Shown: one piece after another, positions 17,422 to 22,656 of the stretch
Numbering within the stretch: position 1 is the first letter of the stretch
How the letters are laid out: each line of letters starts with the position of its first letter
IMG/VR virus record: IMGVR_UViG_3300045131_001722
Span: 1 to 23,885 of that record
Length of the DNA stretch: 23,885 nucleotides
Source: a virus
Strand: one strand, 5' to 3'
Position numbers and translations under genes: made by a program
The notes under the pieces: model-generated
Told to the model about the DNA's origin: nothing
The model's database searches: none
Seen by the model: only the letters and a program-made list of their open reading frames with translations

Positions 17422-17908
17422 GAAGACACACTTTCAGCAAGTCTGTAAGCTAGGTCTTTCTTCTCCGCTAGAACTAGACGGTTTCTGTGAACACGGTTTA
17501 GCAAGAGCTAGATGGTGTTCAGAGAACCATAACTCGTCTTCAGCAGAAGAACTAAGTTCTCGTGGCTGTCCGTATTTCGTGATTTCTGAGGACGAAGACG
17601 GATACTGCTTCTTCAAGATGGCTTCAAAGAAGAGCTTCACTGGAATGGCGGAAGAAGACATTGCAAAGAGACTGGGAATAAACGTCAATCAAGTGAGAGC
17701 TATTTTAGCTAGAGCTTTGATGAAAATCAGAGGAACGGAACTTCATAAAGAACTAGAAGAACTCAGAAAAGACGGCTGCTTGTATGACGAATCGTATGAA
17801 GAAGATCTAGATATGTACTGTGTTTCTGCTGATGGAGACTTCTTTGAAGAAGTCGGAGTAACCGGTGATGGAGAGGTATCCGCAGAGGAACCTTCCGCCT
17901 CGGCTTAA
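17402..17908 (+). CDS. Sigma region 4-like HTH protein with Cys-rich N-terminus
   Basis: The start at 17402 (MSKKPIKK) follows AAAGGAAAAGAGG; the protein has 168 residues. Residues about 84-112 (EEDIAKRLGINVNQVRAILA, then RALMKIRGTE) match the pattern of sigma70 region 4.2, in which an E-x-x-I-A-x-x-L-G-V turn leads into a recognition helix and ends with AR-A-L-x-K-x-R. The first 70 residues hold five cysteines (15, 29, 39, 56, 69) and a His-rich stretch, suggesting a metal-binding fold. The last 50 residues are acidic. A helix-turn-helix of this kind without regions 2 and 3 cannot be a full sigma factor; it may be a regulator that contacts the -35 region or the RNA polymerase beta flap, as small phage late-transcription factors do. 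Function beyond DNA binding is inference. Confidence 0.65.
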   Translation: MSKKPIKKTHFQQVCKLGLSSPLELDGFCEHGLARARWCSENHNSSSAEELSSRGCPYFVISEDEDGYCFFKMASKKSFTGMAEEDIAKRLGINVNQVRAILARALMKIRGTELHKELEELRKDGCLYDESYEEDLDMYCVSADGDFFEEVGVTGDGEVSAEEPSASA

Positions 17909-18219
17909 GGGATGATGTTGATCTTCTTGAAGTTCACTTCTTCATTCAAGTGCATGGCCTTAATCTGTTCAGATAAGGCCTTTTTCATGAACGTTGCCTT
18001 AAAAAGCACAACGAGGAACCTAGCCCATCCTATGCTGATCCTAAGGGCGTAGTTGTTGTCTTCGTCTAGCTTACGAATAGCCACGCTAGACCCACGGAAC
18101 AACCAGCTCTTCTTGCAGTTTGCTGTTACAATATCTCCAATCACGGCATTCCTTACCTTTCCTTCAGACATTCTGTTAACCATTGACCCCATATCAAGGA
18201 AATACTTTTGCCAGTTCAT
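17905..18219 (-). CDS. Hypothetical basic protein, 104 aa
   Basis: This is an unrecognised protein. The stop codon overlaps the stop of the convergent plus-strand gene by two bases. The product is basic, with VIGDIVTANCKKSWLFRGSS in the middle and a hydrophobic segment ISIGWARFLVVLFKATFMKK (about 62-81) that may be amphipathic rather than a true membrane span. It overlaps the upstream minus-strand gene by 26 bases, so the pair is one transcript. The 3' end of the gene also encodes the plus-strand terminator hairpin, constraining its codons there. Confidence 0.72.
   Translation of the reverse strand: MNWQKYFLDMGSMVNRMSEGKVRNAVIGDIVTANCKKSWLFRGSSVAIRKLDEDNNYALRISIGWARFLVVLFKATFMKKALSEQIKAMHLNEEVNFKKINIIP
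17956..17985 (+). terminator. Intrinsic terminator inside the opposing gene
   Basis: GGCCTTA (17956-17962) pairs with TAAGGCC (17974-17980), an inner TCT/AGA pair extends the stem, and TTTTT follows at 17981-17985. It lies about 50 bases downstream of the sigma-like gene stop and within the C-terminal coding part of the minus-strand gene, ending the plus-strand transcript. Confidence 0.8.
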
Positions 18220-18658
18220 CGATGAATTCCTTTGAGCGAATGAGGTTCATTGCAGGAAGACTGAGTACTTTAGCCTTAGTTTCGCTCTCTACCTTATAAA
18301 GTACCTCAAGATTGGCCCATTTCTCTTCATCGGACACGAAATCGACGATCTTCTCTTGATCGGAAGGAAGCAGGGAAACAGGTTCGTTCTCTTCCTCTTC
18401 AGTCTTAGCGAGTCTAAGCGCAACATCTGTGAGCCAAGCTTCGTGAATCTTCATTTTCAGAGGAGCCTTTGGCGCTTCGACCTTTTGACATAGTTGATAC
18501 AAGAAACTCTCCAAAGTTAAACTAACCTTTAACTTCTCTTCAAGATCTGAAATTCCGAAGAATTCCTTAGACTTAGCTATAAAGTCTTCGTTTTCATTCT
18601 CTTCTTGAGTGAGAAAGGCTTTTGCTGAGATTTCCATCATGAATAGCTTATTCGACAT
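18194..18658 (-). CDS. Hypothetical acidic protein, 154 aa
   Basis: The start at 18658 (MSNKLFMMEISAKAF) has AAGGAG 10 bases upstream; the longer open frame to 18715 lacks such a site and would place the start in the promoter region. The protein is Glu/Lys/Leu-rich and helical throughout, with FYQL-type hydrophobic patches and a Cys at about residue 60 (SFLYQLCQKV). No family is recognised. It leads the minus-strand pair and is divergent from the phosphatase gene, with both promoters overlapping in the 102-base gap. Confidence 0.75.
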   Translation of the reverse strand: MSNKLFMMEISAKAFLTQEENENEDFIAKSKEFFGISDLEEKLKVSLTLESFLYQLCQKVEAPKAPLKMKIHEAWLTDVALRLAKTEEEENEPVSLLPSDQEKIVDFVSDEEKWANLEVLYKVESETKAKVLSLPAMNLIRSKEFIDELAKVFP

Positions 18659-18686
18659 AGGCTTGAAACTCCTTAATGAGATTAAC

Positions 18687-18715
18687 TTGACAACCTTAAG
18701 CAGCAAAAGTAACAT
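18687..18715 (+). promoter_or_regulatory. Promoter for the phosphatase/ClpP run
   Basis: Perfect TTGACA (18687-18692), a 17-base spacer and TAACAT (18710-18715) read toward the HAD phosphatase gene, 46 bases before its start. Confidence 0.65.
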
Positions 18716-18734
18716 AGGTGTAAACAGATATCAA
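18706..18734 (-). promoter_or_regulatory. Possible divergent promoter for the minus-strand pair
   Basis: On the minus strand TTGATA (18734-18729), a 17-base spacer and TACTTT (18711-18706) face the 154-residue gene. It overlaps the plus-strand promoter, so only one polymerase could bind at a time. Confidence 0.4.
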
Positions 18735-18760
18735 TTACTGAAGAAAGGAACTCTCCGAAA

Positions 18761-19207
18761 ATGAACCTTCAACCCCCTGCCATTATTGTTGACCTCGATA
18801 ACACCCTAATCGCAACCCCTCCGCCTCCGCCTCTACCTTATGACCAAGTGGACTGGGCTAAGGTATCGGAAGACAACCGTCACTGTCCCCCTATTGACGG
18901 AATCAAGATGATGGTTCGGTCGTTCCTTGCTTCCGGTATGAGCGTCATTTACATGACAGGGAGAAACTACAACGATGCGCCACTAACCACCGAGTGGCTG
19001 CAAGAACATGGTCTTTTGGCCAAAGACTTAACCCACATGCTAATGAGGACTCCGGGAGACTTCCGACCAGATCCGGTCATAAAGGAAGAGCTTACGAAGA
19101 TTGCCTTGGAGCACTTCCAAGTTGTTGCCGCAATAGATGACAGAGAGGATAATATAGATATGTGGAAGAAGGAGTTTCCGAACATAGTCCGTCTCCATAA
19201 AAAGTGA
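18761..19207 (+). CDS. HAD-family phosphatase, polynucleotide 3'-phosphatase type
   Basis: The 148-residue protein has all four HAD motifs. Motif I is VDLDNTLI (D11 nucleophile, D13 acid/base), motif II is YMTGR (T66), motif III is the Lys at 108 (DPVIKEEL) and motif IV is IDDREDN (D126, D127). The TGR motif and the DDR-x-x-N-x-x-MW ending closely follow the phosphatase half of T4 polynucleotide kinase/phosphatase, which removes 3'-phosphates during nucleic acid repair. No kinase domain is fused. A proline run at about residues 20-24 lies directly after motif I. AAAGGAAC precedes the start. A role in DNA or tRNA end repair, or nucleotide salvage, is inferred from the family. It is first in a run with the ClpP-like protease. 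Confidence 0.85.
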   Translation: MNLQPPAIIVDLDNTLIATPPPPPLPYDQVDWAKVSEDNRHCPPIDGIKMMVRSFLASGMSVIYMTGRNYNDAPLTTEWLQEHGLLAKDLTHMLMRTPGDFRPDPVIKEELTKIALEHFQVVAAIDDREDNIDMWKKEFPNIVRLHKK

Positions 19208-19212
19208 TATAA

Positions 19213-19242
19213 GTGTGTGTGTGTGTGTGGTGTGGTGTGTGT
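19213..19242 (+). repeat. GT-only tract
   Basis: Thirty consecutive bases contain only G and T, mostly as (GT)n, directly after the phosphatase stop codon. It is the only simple repeat of this size in the window and lies in the roughly 200-base stretch before the likely ClpP-like start. Confidence 0.8.
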
Positions 19243-19406
19243 CAAAGGCTGCTGAGAGCGGGGTTCAAATAATACTTATGGCAGAGAAGCTGTTGTCGTC
19301 GTCGTCCATTCTTCTGAAGAAAAGCAAGACTTCACCGTTTCCTGTCACCGGTAGCAGAGGGACGGGCTGCAAGAGTAAAGAGACCGTTTCTGGCGGAGCC
19401 TCAAGC

Positions 19407-19955
19407 ATGTCGAACACAGTGTTTCTCGGAGACATAGACGATAAGACTCCTGAGATATTCAGAAGGAGAGTTTCTCAGAGGCTTGCTTATTTCCCAGAAG
19501 ACCCTATTGTAATTACCATTGACTCTCACGGTGGAGACGTCTATTCGGCGTTCGCCATCCTTGATTTCATGGAACACATCCGAAAGGACTGTGGGTGTTC
19601 CATAGTTACTGTATGCACTGGTAAGGCCATGTCTGCCGGAGCCTTAATCTTGTCTGCCGGTGACGTTCGGGCAGCCTCTCCTAATTCGGTCATCATGATT
19701 CATGAAACTCTTGCTGCCATTCCCTTCTCTTCGTTTAGAGACGTTGTTGTAGAAACTGAAGAGATACAGAGAGTTAACGATCAAATGCTTAAGATAATGG
19801 CAAAAAATATGAAATCTACCGTTCCTGCTCTGAAAGCTCTGTTTGGAAAGAAGAGGGACATCTACTTGACTCCTCAGCAGGCCCTGGATATAAACCTCAT
19901 TGACAAGATTGGTTTTCCCGAAATCAAGATAACCACTTCAATGGAGATATCCTAA
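19407..19955 (+). CDS. ClpP-like serine protease (S14 family)
   Basis: From the ATG at 19407 the product has 182 residues and starts MSNTVFLGDIDD, which is where the ClpP fold begins. GGAG lies about 9 bases upstream. The oxyanion strand IDSHGGDVYSAFAILDFM, the nucleophile motif GKAMSAGALIL (Ser about 76), the His motif NSVIMIHE (His about 99) and RDIYLTPQQALDINLIDKIG (catalytic Asp candidate in RDIYL) complete the Ser-His-Asp triad. Phage members of this family act as head maturation proteases or capsid-associated proteases. The frame is open upstream; an ATG at 19278 would add 43 Ser/Lys/Gly-rich residues but has no ribosome binding site, and a longer GTG lies in the GT tract. The stop overlaps the next start (TAATG). 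Confidence 0.85.
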   Translation: MSNTVFLGDIDDKTPEIFRRRVSQRLAYFPEDPIVITIDSHGGDVYSAFAILDFMEHIRKDCGCSIVTVCTGKAMSAGALILSAGDVRAASPNSVIMIHETLAAIPFSSFRDVVVETEEIQRVNDQMLKIMAKNMKSTVPALKALFGKKRDIYLTPQQALDINLIDKIGFPEIKITTSMEIS

Positions 19956-20155
19956 TGAATCCCTCTAATTCAAAACTAGCTTCTTTTGTTATGTTCTTTG
20001 TTCTCTTAATCATCGCTATTGTGTGGTTTATCTGTAGACTTCCTAAGAATACTTGGAACTTCTTGTTTGGAGTAGGGTATTGCGTGGAATGTCATAACTT
20101 CAGACCAAACTGGATTCTTCTTTACAAAGGCACCTGCTTCTGGCATCGCCCTTGA
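19955..20155 (+). CDS. Small single-span membrane protein, 66 aa
   Basis: The start overlaps the stop of the ClpP-like gene in TAATG, with GGAGA about 7 bases upstream. One hydrophobic segment spans residues about 10-28 (SFVMFFVLLIIAIVWFICRL), followed by a short basic and aromatic region with C43-x2-C46 and C61, which could bind a metal or form disulphides. A short N-terminus followed by a span fits a small inner-membrane protein. Holin or spanin-like roles are possible but no lysis neighbours are present, so this is unassigned. Tight coupling to the protease suggests co-expression. Confidence 0.7.
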   Translation: MNPSNSKLASFVMFFVLLIIAIVWFICRLPKNTWNFLFGVGYCVECHNFRPNWILLYKGTCFWHRP

Positions 20156-20180
20156 CAAGTCTTTTCTTTTGTGCCATGCT
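20152..20180 (+). promoter_or_regulatory. Possible extended -10 promoter
   Basis: TTGACA (20152-20157) is perfect; the -10 at 20175-20180 (CATGCT) is poor but preceded by TG in the extended -10 position, with 17-base spacing. It would serve the 102-residue gene at 20207. Confidence 0.42.
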
Positions 20181-20206
20181 CTTCTTTTTAAAGGAGAAAC
20201 AAACAC

Positions 20207-20515
20207 ATGGCGCTAGACCCTTCTTCCCTTGAAACAAAAATGTCTAAAGAAATGGTGTCGGCTCTTGACTCTGCTTTTGGAGCAGGGGTCAAGGAATCCG
20301 CTGAGTATCGTAAGAAGTTTTGCGATGCCATTGCGAAAGCGTGTGCAAAAACCGTGGTTGACCACATTAAACAAATGGGCGAGGTGAACGGTTCCTGCTC
20401 TGTGACTATTGTTCCAGGTATCCCTGTTGCCACTGCCGGTTCTCCTGCAGCTCAAACTGGAGCAACGACCGGACCGGGCTCTGGAACAGGAACCATTACT
20501 GGAAAGATTCTTTGA
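20207..20515 (+). CDS. Hypothetical protein, 102 aa, with Gly/Thr-rich tail
   Basis: AAAGGAGAAAC precedes the ATG by about 6 bases. The first about 65 residues are helical (MSKEMVSALDSAFGAGVKES and KKFCDAIAKACAKTVVDHIK). The last 35 residues are an Ala/Thr/Gly/Pro-rich low-complexity tail (GATTGPGSGTGTITGKIL). It resembles small phage structural or assembly proteins in general layout, but I recognise no named family. It is the last plus-strand gene before a hairpin that may terminate the run, and it converges with the zinc-ribbon gene. Confidence 0.72.
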   Translation: MALDPSSLETKMSKEMVSALDSAFGAGVKESAEYRKKFCDAIAKACAKTVVDHIKQMGEVNGSCSVTIVPGIPVATAGSPAAQTGATTGPGSGTGTITGKIL

Positions 20516-20538
20516 GAGGGCGCTTTAGCGCATTCTCT
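20514..20538 (+). terminator. Possible terminator between convergent genes
   Basis: AGAG (20515-20518) and CTCT (20535-20538) enclose GCGC-TTTA-GCGC (20520-20531), an interrupted stem. The downstream sequence is pyrimidine-rich (TCTTTC) but not a true U tract. It separates two convergent genes. Confidence 0.4.
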
Positions 20539-20545
20539 GCTCTTT

Positions 20546-20782
20546 CTAGTCCTCTTCTTTGCCTGCAATTTTTCGGTGCTTCTTTCGCCCGACCCTGCAC
20601 CCGCAGCTTTTTTGATCGCCCCTTCTTAGGTACTTTCCAAGTACCGAGAACTCGCTCCCGCATAGCTTGCAGCTGCAAACCCAGTATGCCTTCGTTGTGT
20701 TCGCCCTGTCTCGGTCGCGGTACAGCACCCTGTAGGTCTCGGTTTCGTGTCCGGTCATGTCTATCATTTCGCATCTTGCCAT
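20546..20782 (-). CDS. Zinc-ribbon miniprotein related to phage HNH/AP2 accessory domains
   Basis: The 78-residue product has a clear zinc-ribbon pattern: YWVCSCKLCG (C-x-C-x2-C), then VLGKYLRRGD and KSCGCRVG (C-x-C). This is the layout of the small zinc-binding domain that often precedes HNH or AP2 domains in phage homing endonucleases and related proteins. The protein ends with a basic tail (RKKHRKIAGKEED). It has no nuclease motif, so it is either a free-standing DNA-binding zinc ribbon or a remnant of a larger endonuclease gene. AAGGAAGG lies about 11 bases before the ATG on the minus strand. The overlapping longer frame on the same strand is out of frame and lacks the Cys pattern. Confidence 0.72.
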   Translation of the reverse strand: MARCEMIDMTGHETETYRVLYRDRDRANTTKAYWVCSCKLCGSEFSVLGKYLRRGDQKSCGCRVGRKKHRKIAGKEED

Positions 20783-21017
20783 ATGTATTGCAACCTTCCT
20801 TGAGCAGCCCGTGAGTCTTTCCTACAATTATACCCACTTACCCCCATAATATAGCGTTTTTATAGAAATATATTTTATTTAGACCACCTACCCATAATCC
20901 TAAAAATATTACCATAGTAGAGACTCACCCCCATAATCCTAAAAATATTACCATAGTAGAGACTCACCCCCATAATCCTAAAAATTACCATAGTAGAGAT
21001 GTGGGGCCACCCGGATC
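20783..21017. other. AT-rich gene-free segment with tandem repeats
   Basis: No gene is supported here. Positions 20822-20880 are AT-rich with runs such as TAGAAATATATTTTATTT. Three 39-bp repeats follow. The segment marks the transition from the phage module to DNA with different composition and could be an origin, a regulatory region or a junction. Confidence 0.6.
20891..21001. repeat. Three 39-bp direct tandem repeats
   Basis: Repeat units begin CCCATAATCCTAAAAAT at 20891, 20930 and 20969, a constant 39-base period. Units 1 and 2 are the same across their whole length; unit 3 lacks two bases (AT) in the A/T core and diverges after TAGAGA. A degenerate partial copy (CCCATAATATAG) precedes them at about 20843. 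There are no spacers, so this is not a CRISPR array. Iteron-like arrays of this form occur at replication origins and repressor sites. Confidence 0.85.
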
Positions 21018-21034
21018 CCTTACTGTTTGCAAAC

Positions 21035-21054
21035 AAGCCACAAAAGGCTTTTTT
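21035..21054 (+). terminator. Small terminator-like hairpin at the left edge of the cassette
   Basis: AAGCC (21035-21039) pairs with GGCTT (21046-21050), followed by TTTT. A 12-base palindrome TGTTTGCAAACA (21024-21035) directly precedes it. The stem is short, so the call is weak. Confidence 0.4.
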
Positions 21055-21060
21055 ACAATA

Positions 21061-21094
21061 AACAAAACACCTGTTAGGCCTTGCGTGTTTTGTT
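21061..21094. repeat. 10-bp inverted repeat
   Basis: AACAAAACAC (21061-21070) and GTGTTTTGTT (21085-21094) are perfect complements with a 14-base loop. It is the first of a series of stem-loops in the gene-free part of the cassette. Confidence 0.7.
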
Positions 21095-21280
21095 GGGTTA
21101 TGTTACTTTGTTGGTAAGCAAGGGTTTGGCGCAGGGGCGGCATACTACGGGCTAGGGCAAGCGGCCGTAAGGCTACCCAACACAACACGGGTGTTATGTG
21201 TTTGGGCAAAGCAGGTAAAACGCTTGCACTTAAAAGTAAGGTTATGCTTAAACCTAAAAGCAGCACAACAAACACTAACA

Positions 21281-21310
21281 GGCCAGTAGGTAATTGCACT
21301 ACTGGCCTTT
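21281..21310. repeat. 9-bp inverted repeat, terminator-like
   Basis: GGCCAGTAG (21281-21289) and CTACTGGCC (21299-21307) form a perfect stem with a 9-base loop, followed by TTT. With AACA before and TTTG after it resembles a weak terminator. Confidence 0.65.
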
Positions 21311-21371
21311 GCATACGTTAACAAACAAATACGTTTGCACAAAGGGGCGGGGCCGGTAAGGGCCTGCCACT

Positions 21372-21391
21372 TTGTGCTTAAGTAAGCACAA
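21372..21391. repeat. 9-bp inverted repeat with 2-base spacer
   Basis: TTGTGCTTA (21372-21380) and TAAGCACAA (21383-21391) are perfect complements. A 2-base loop is too tight for a simple RNA hairpin end, so it may be a protein-binding palindrome. Confidence 0.65.
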
Positions 21392-21395
21392 GGGC

Positions 21396-21423
21396 GCTAC
21401 TACTACGGGGTGTAGCTAGTAGC
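21396..21423. repeat. 11-bp stem-loop with one bulge
   Basis: GCTACTACTAC (21396-21406) pairs with GTAG-C-TAGTAGC (21412-21423) with one bulged C and the loop GGGGT. It lies between the preceding palindrome and the likely operator. Confidence 0.65.
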
Positions 21424-21432
21424 ACCAAACAA

Positions 21433-21466
21433 CGTGTACCGGTACACTGGCCGGCAACGGTACACG
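21433..21466. promoter_or_regulatory. Operator-like inverted repeat upstream of the orphan ORF
   Basis: CGTGTACCG (21433-21441) and CGGTACACG (21458-21466) are an exact 9-bp inverted repeat 16 bases apart. The left copy also overlaps a 14-base palindrome GTGTACCGGTACAC (21434-21447). The arrangement, 29 bases before the ORF start, resembles a dimer-binding site. Confidence 0.45.
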
Positions 21467-21494
21467 CAACCACGGCCATACCTTAGGGGGTATT

Positions 21495-22142
21495 ATGGTT
21501 ACACAGTTTGTTAATGCAGCAATGGCTACCTTTATTAGCGGGGCGGCTACAGCCCCGCAACTGGTTAGCGCCTGCCGTGCACTGGCGGCGGACGACGCCG
21601 CCATTACCGCTGCACTGCGGGTAGCGTTTGCCGAGGGTAGCCTTACCCTTGGCCAAGTGGGGGATGTGGCCTTGGCTATGGCCTGCACACTGGCGGAGGC
21701 AGGGTATACGGCTGCACCCGCCGCCGAACCCAAGGCCAAGCGGCAGGCATTACCTGCCCATGTTACCTTGGCTAGGGCGGCAGCCCGCCAAGTGGCAAGC
21801 AAGGCGGCTATGGACGCCGCCGGCAGTGGTACGCTGCTGGCTTGGGCAGCTAGCCTTGGCTGTGCACCGGAGGCCATGCCCGACGGCAGGATGGGCGTAC
21901 GAAAGTACCGCTTGGAGGCCGCTATGCACAAGCACTACGGGGACGACCGATGCGAAGACAACACAGGCCACTACCTGTGCGGTATTACCGAGGCCTTGGG
22001 ACGCAGCCCATTGGTGGACAGCCACCGCATTGAGACCAAGAACGAGGCTGGCCAAGTGCGTGCCAGCACTTGGTACGCGGACAGGGCAGGCGAGGCCGGT
22101 GTGCGTGTGGGCGGTTATACCCGCAACCGCAAGGCTAAGTAA
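21495..22142 (+). CDS. Orphan Ala-rich protein, 215 aa, encoded without TC dinucleotides
   Basis: The ATG follows AGGGGG by 5 bases. The N-terminal half is extremely rich in Ala and helical (AACRALAADDAAITAALRVA-like), and a Pro/Ala/Lys linker lies near residues 74-88. The C-terminal half has a compact-looking part with LRKY/HKHYGDDRCEDNTGHYL, two conserved-looking Cys, and a basic end (GGYTRNRKAK). I recognise no family and see no membrane segment. Codon choice is strikingly restricted: Ser only AGC/AGT, Phe only TTT, Ile only ATT, no Leu CTC or Val GTC. The long run without TC or TGA-like stops means open frames are easier to find here, but the strong codon-level avoidance with GA kept at Asp/Glu codons argues that this frame is really translated. 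The basic C-terminus suggests nucleic-acid binding, which is only inference. Confidence 0.75.
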   Translation: MVTQFVNAAMATFISGAATAPQLVSACRALAADDAAITAALRVAFAEGSLTLGQVGDVALAMACTLAEAGYTAAPAAEPKAKRQALPAHVTLARAAARQVASKAAMDAAGSGTLLAWAASLGCAPEAMPDGRMGVRKYRLEAAMHKHYGDDRCEDNTGHYLCGITEALGRSPLVDSHRIETKNEAGQVRASTWYADRAGEAGVRVGGYTRNRKAK

Positions 22143-22155
22143 GACACAGGCCGAA

Positions 22156-22191
22156 ACGTACCGACAGGTACGTATAGCAGTTTAGCTGCTA
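22156..22191 (+). repeat. Two consecutive hairpins after the orphan ORF
   Basis: ACGTACC-GACA-GGTACGT (22156-22173) is a perfect 7-bp stem-loop. TAGCAG (22175-22180) and CTGCTA (22186-22191) form a second stem with the loop TTTAG. No U tract follows, so factor-independent termination is uncertain. Confidence 0.6.
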
Positions 22192-22235
22192 CTGACGAGG
22201 CGCTACTGTCAGCTTAACTAGTCATCCGGGTGTTC

Positions 22236-22271
22236 CGGTTGGCTCCTCTGGGGTCGCTACCTACGCAGAGG
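22236..22271 (+). promoter_or_regulatory. Structured leader A
   Basis: CGGTTGGCTC (22236-22245) is followed by a stem CCTCTG (22245-22250) / CAGAGG (22266-22271) enclosing a loop that contains GCTAC and ACG. It precedes the 112-residue gene. A related leader (B) lies at 22938-22981. Confidence 0.5.
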
Positions 22272-22303
22272 ATGAGATTATGGTAGCAAGGAGATATATC
22301 GCT

Positions 22304-22642
22304 ATGGCTAATCAAGCTCGTTCCAATGGTGTTGAAAAGTTCCTCCGTATGATGGGTCACGACCCCATCTACTCGTGCAACGTCACTGCACGTGTCAACC
22401 ACGAGGAGAGCGATGAGCTCGTCCTCACCTTCGTCGGGTGTGGGCCCGACGACGCATACGTTGGTGTATGCATCATCACCGACTCTAAGTTCGAGTTCAC
22501 TGAGTTGGTGTACATGAACTCAGAGCTCAAGGTAGTTACTACCTCTGACGAAACTCCTATGGCTAATCCATGGGAAGAGTCGGTGGCTGAGTTCGACGAG
22601 GCATCCGCCGAAGTCGTACGCAACTTCATCGGCGCGTACTAA
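22304..22642 (+). CDS. Hypothetical acidic protein, 112 aa
   Basis: AAGGAG lies 10 bases upstream of the ATG at 22304; an in-frame ATG at 22280 is possible but weaker. The product starts MANQARSNGVEKFLRMMGHD, then shows alternating beta-like strands (DELVLTFVGCGPDDAYVGVC and TELVYMNSELKVVTT) and ends with an acidic helix (ESVAEFDEASAEVVRNFIGA). It has no signal peptide or membrane segment. I do not recognise a family. It is first of the small-gene run and sits behind leader A. A small phage early-type protein would fit, by context only. Confidence 0.72.
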   Translation: MANQARSNGVEKFLRMMGHDPIYSCNVTARVNHEESDELVLTFVGCGPDDAYVGVCIITDSKFEFTELVYMNSELKVVTTSDETPMANPWEESVAEFDEASAEVVRNFIGAY

Positions 22643-22656
22643 GGAGGATACAACCC

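Larger units (their letters stand above)
21018..22142. other. Cassette without TC dinucleotides and nearly without GA
   Basis: Reading every line, I find no TC on the plus strand from 21018 to 22208. GA is absent from 21018 to 21589 and then occurs about two dozen times up to 22142, about 20 of these being Asp or Glu codons, where GA cannot be avoided. The remaining GA are two CGA codons, one GGA codon and one codon junction (AGG ATG). Flanking DNA has normal TC and GA. All Ser codons are AGC/AGT, all Phe TTT and all Ile ATT in the ORF inside. The block includes about 475 bp of non-coding DNA (21018-21494) and the 215-residue ORF. Confidence 0.9.

Noticed and set aside
20891-21001. CRISPR array
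   Set aside because: The 39-base units are contiguous with no unique spacers and no cas genes are nearby.
20985-21314. Minus-strand open frame of about 109 codons with hydrophobic stretches across the TC-free region
   Set aside because: A sequence without GA or TC lacks TGA stops and Asp/Glu codons on both strands, so long frames arise by chance; no ribosome binding site was found and the frame runs through hairpins and repeats.
21013-22222. GGATCC and ACTAGT as proof of cloned DNA
   Set aside because: Six-base palindromes are common enough by chance; they are noted only as one possible explanation for the cassette.
22201-22271. tRNA-like structure
   Set aside because: The hairpins do not form a cloverleaf and no T-loop or anticodon arm is present; no tRNA was found anywhere in the window.
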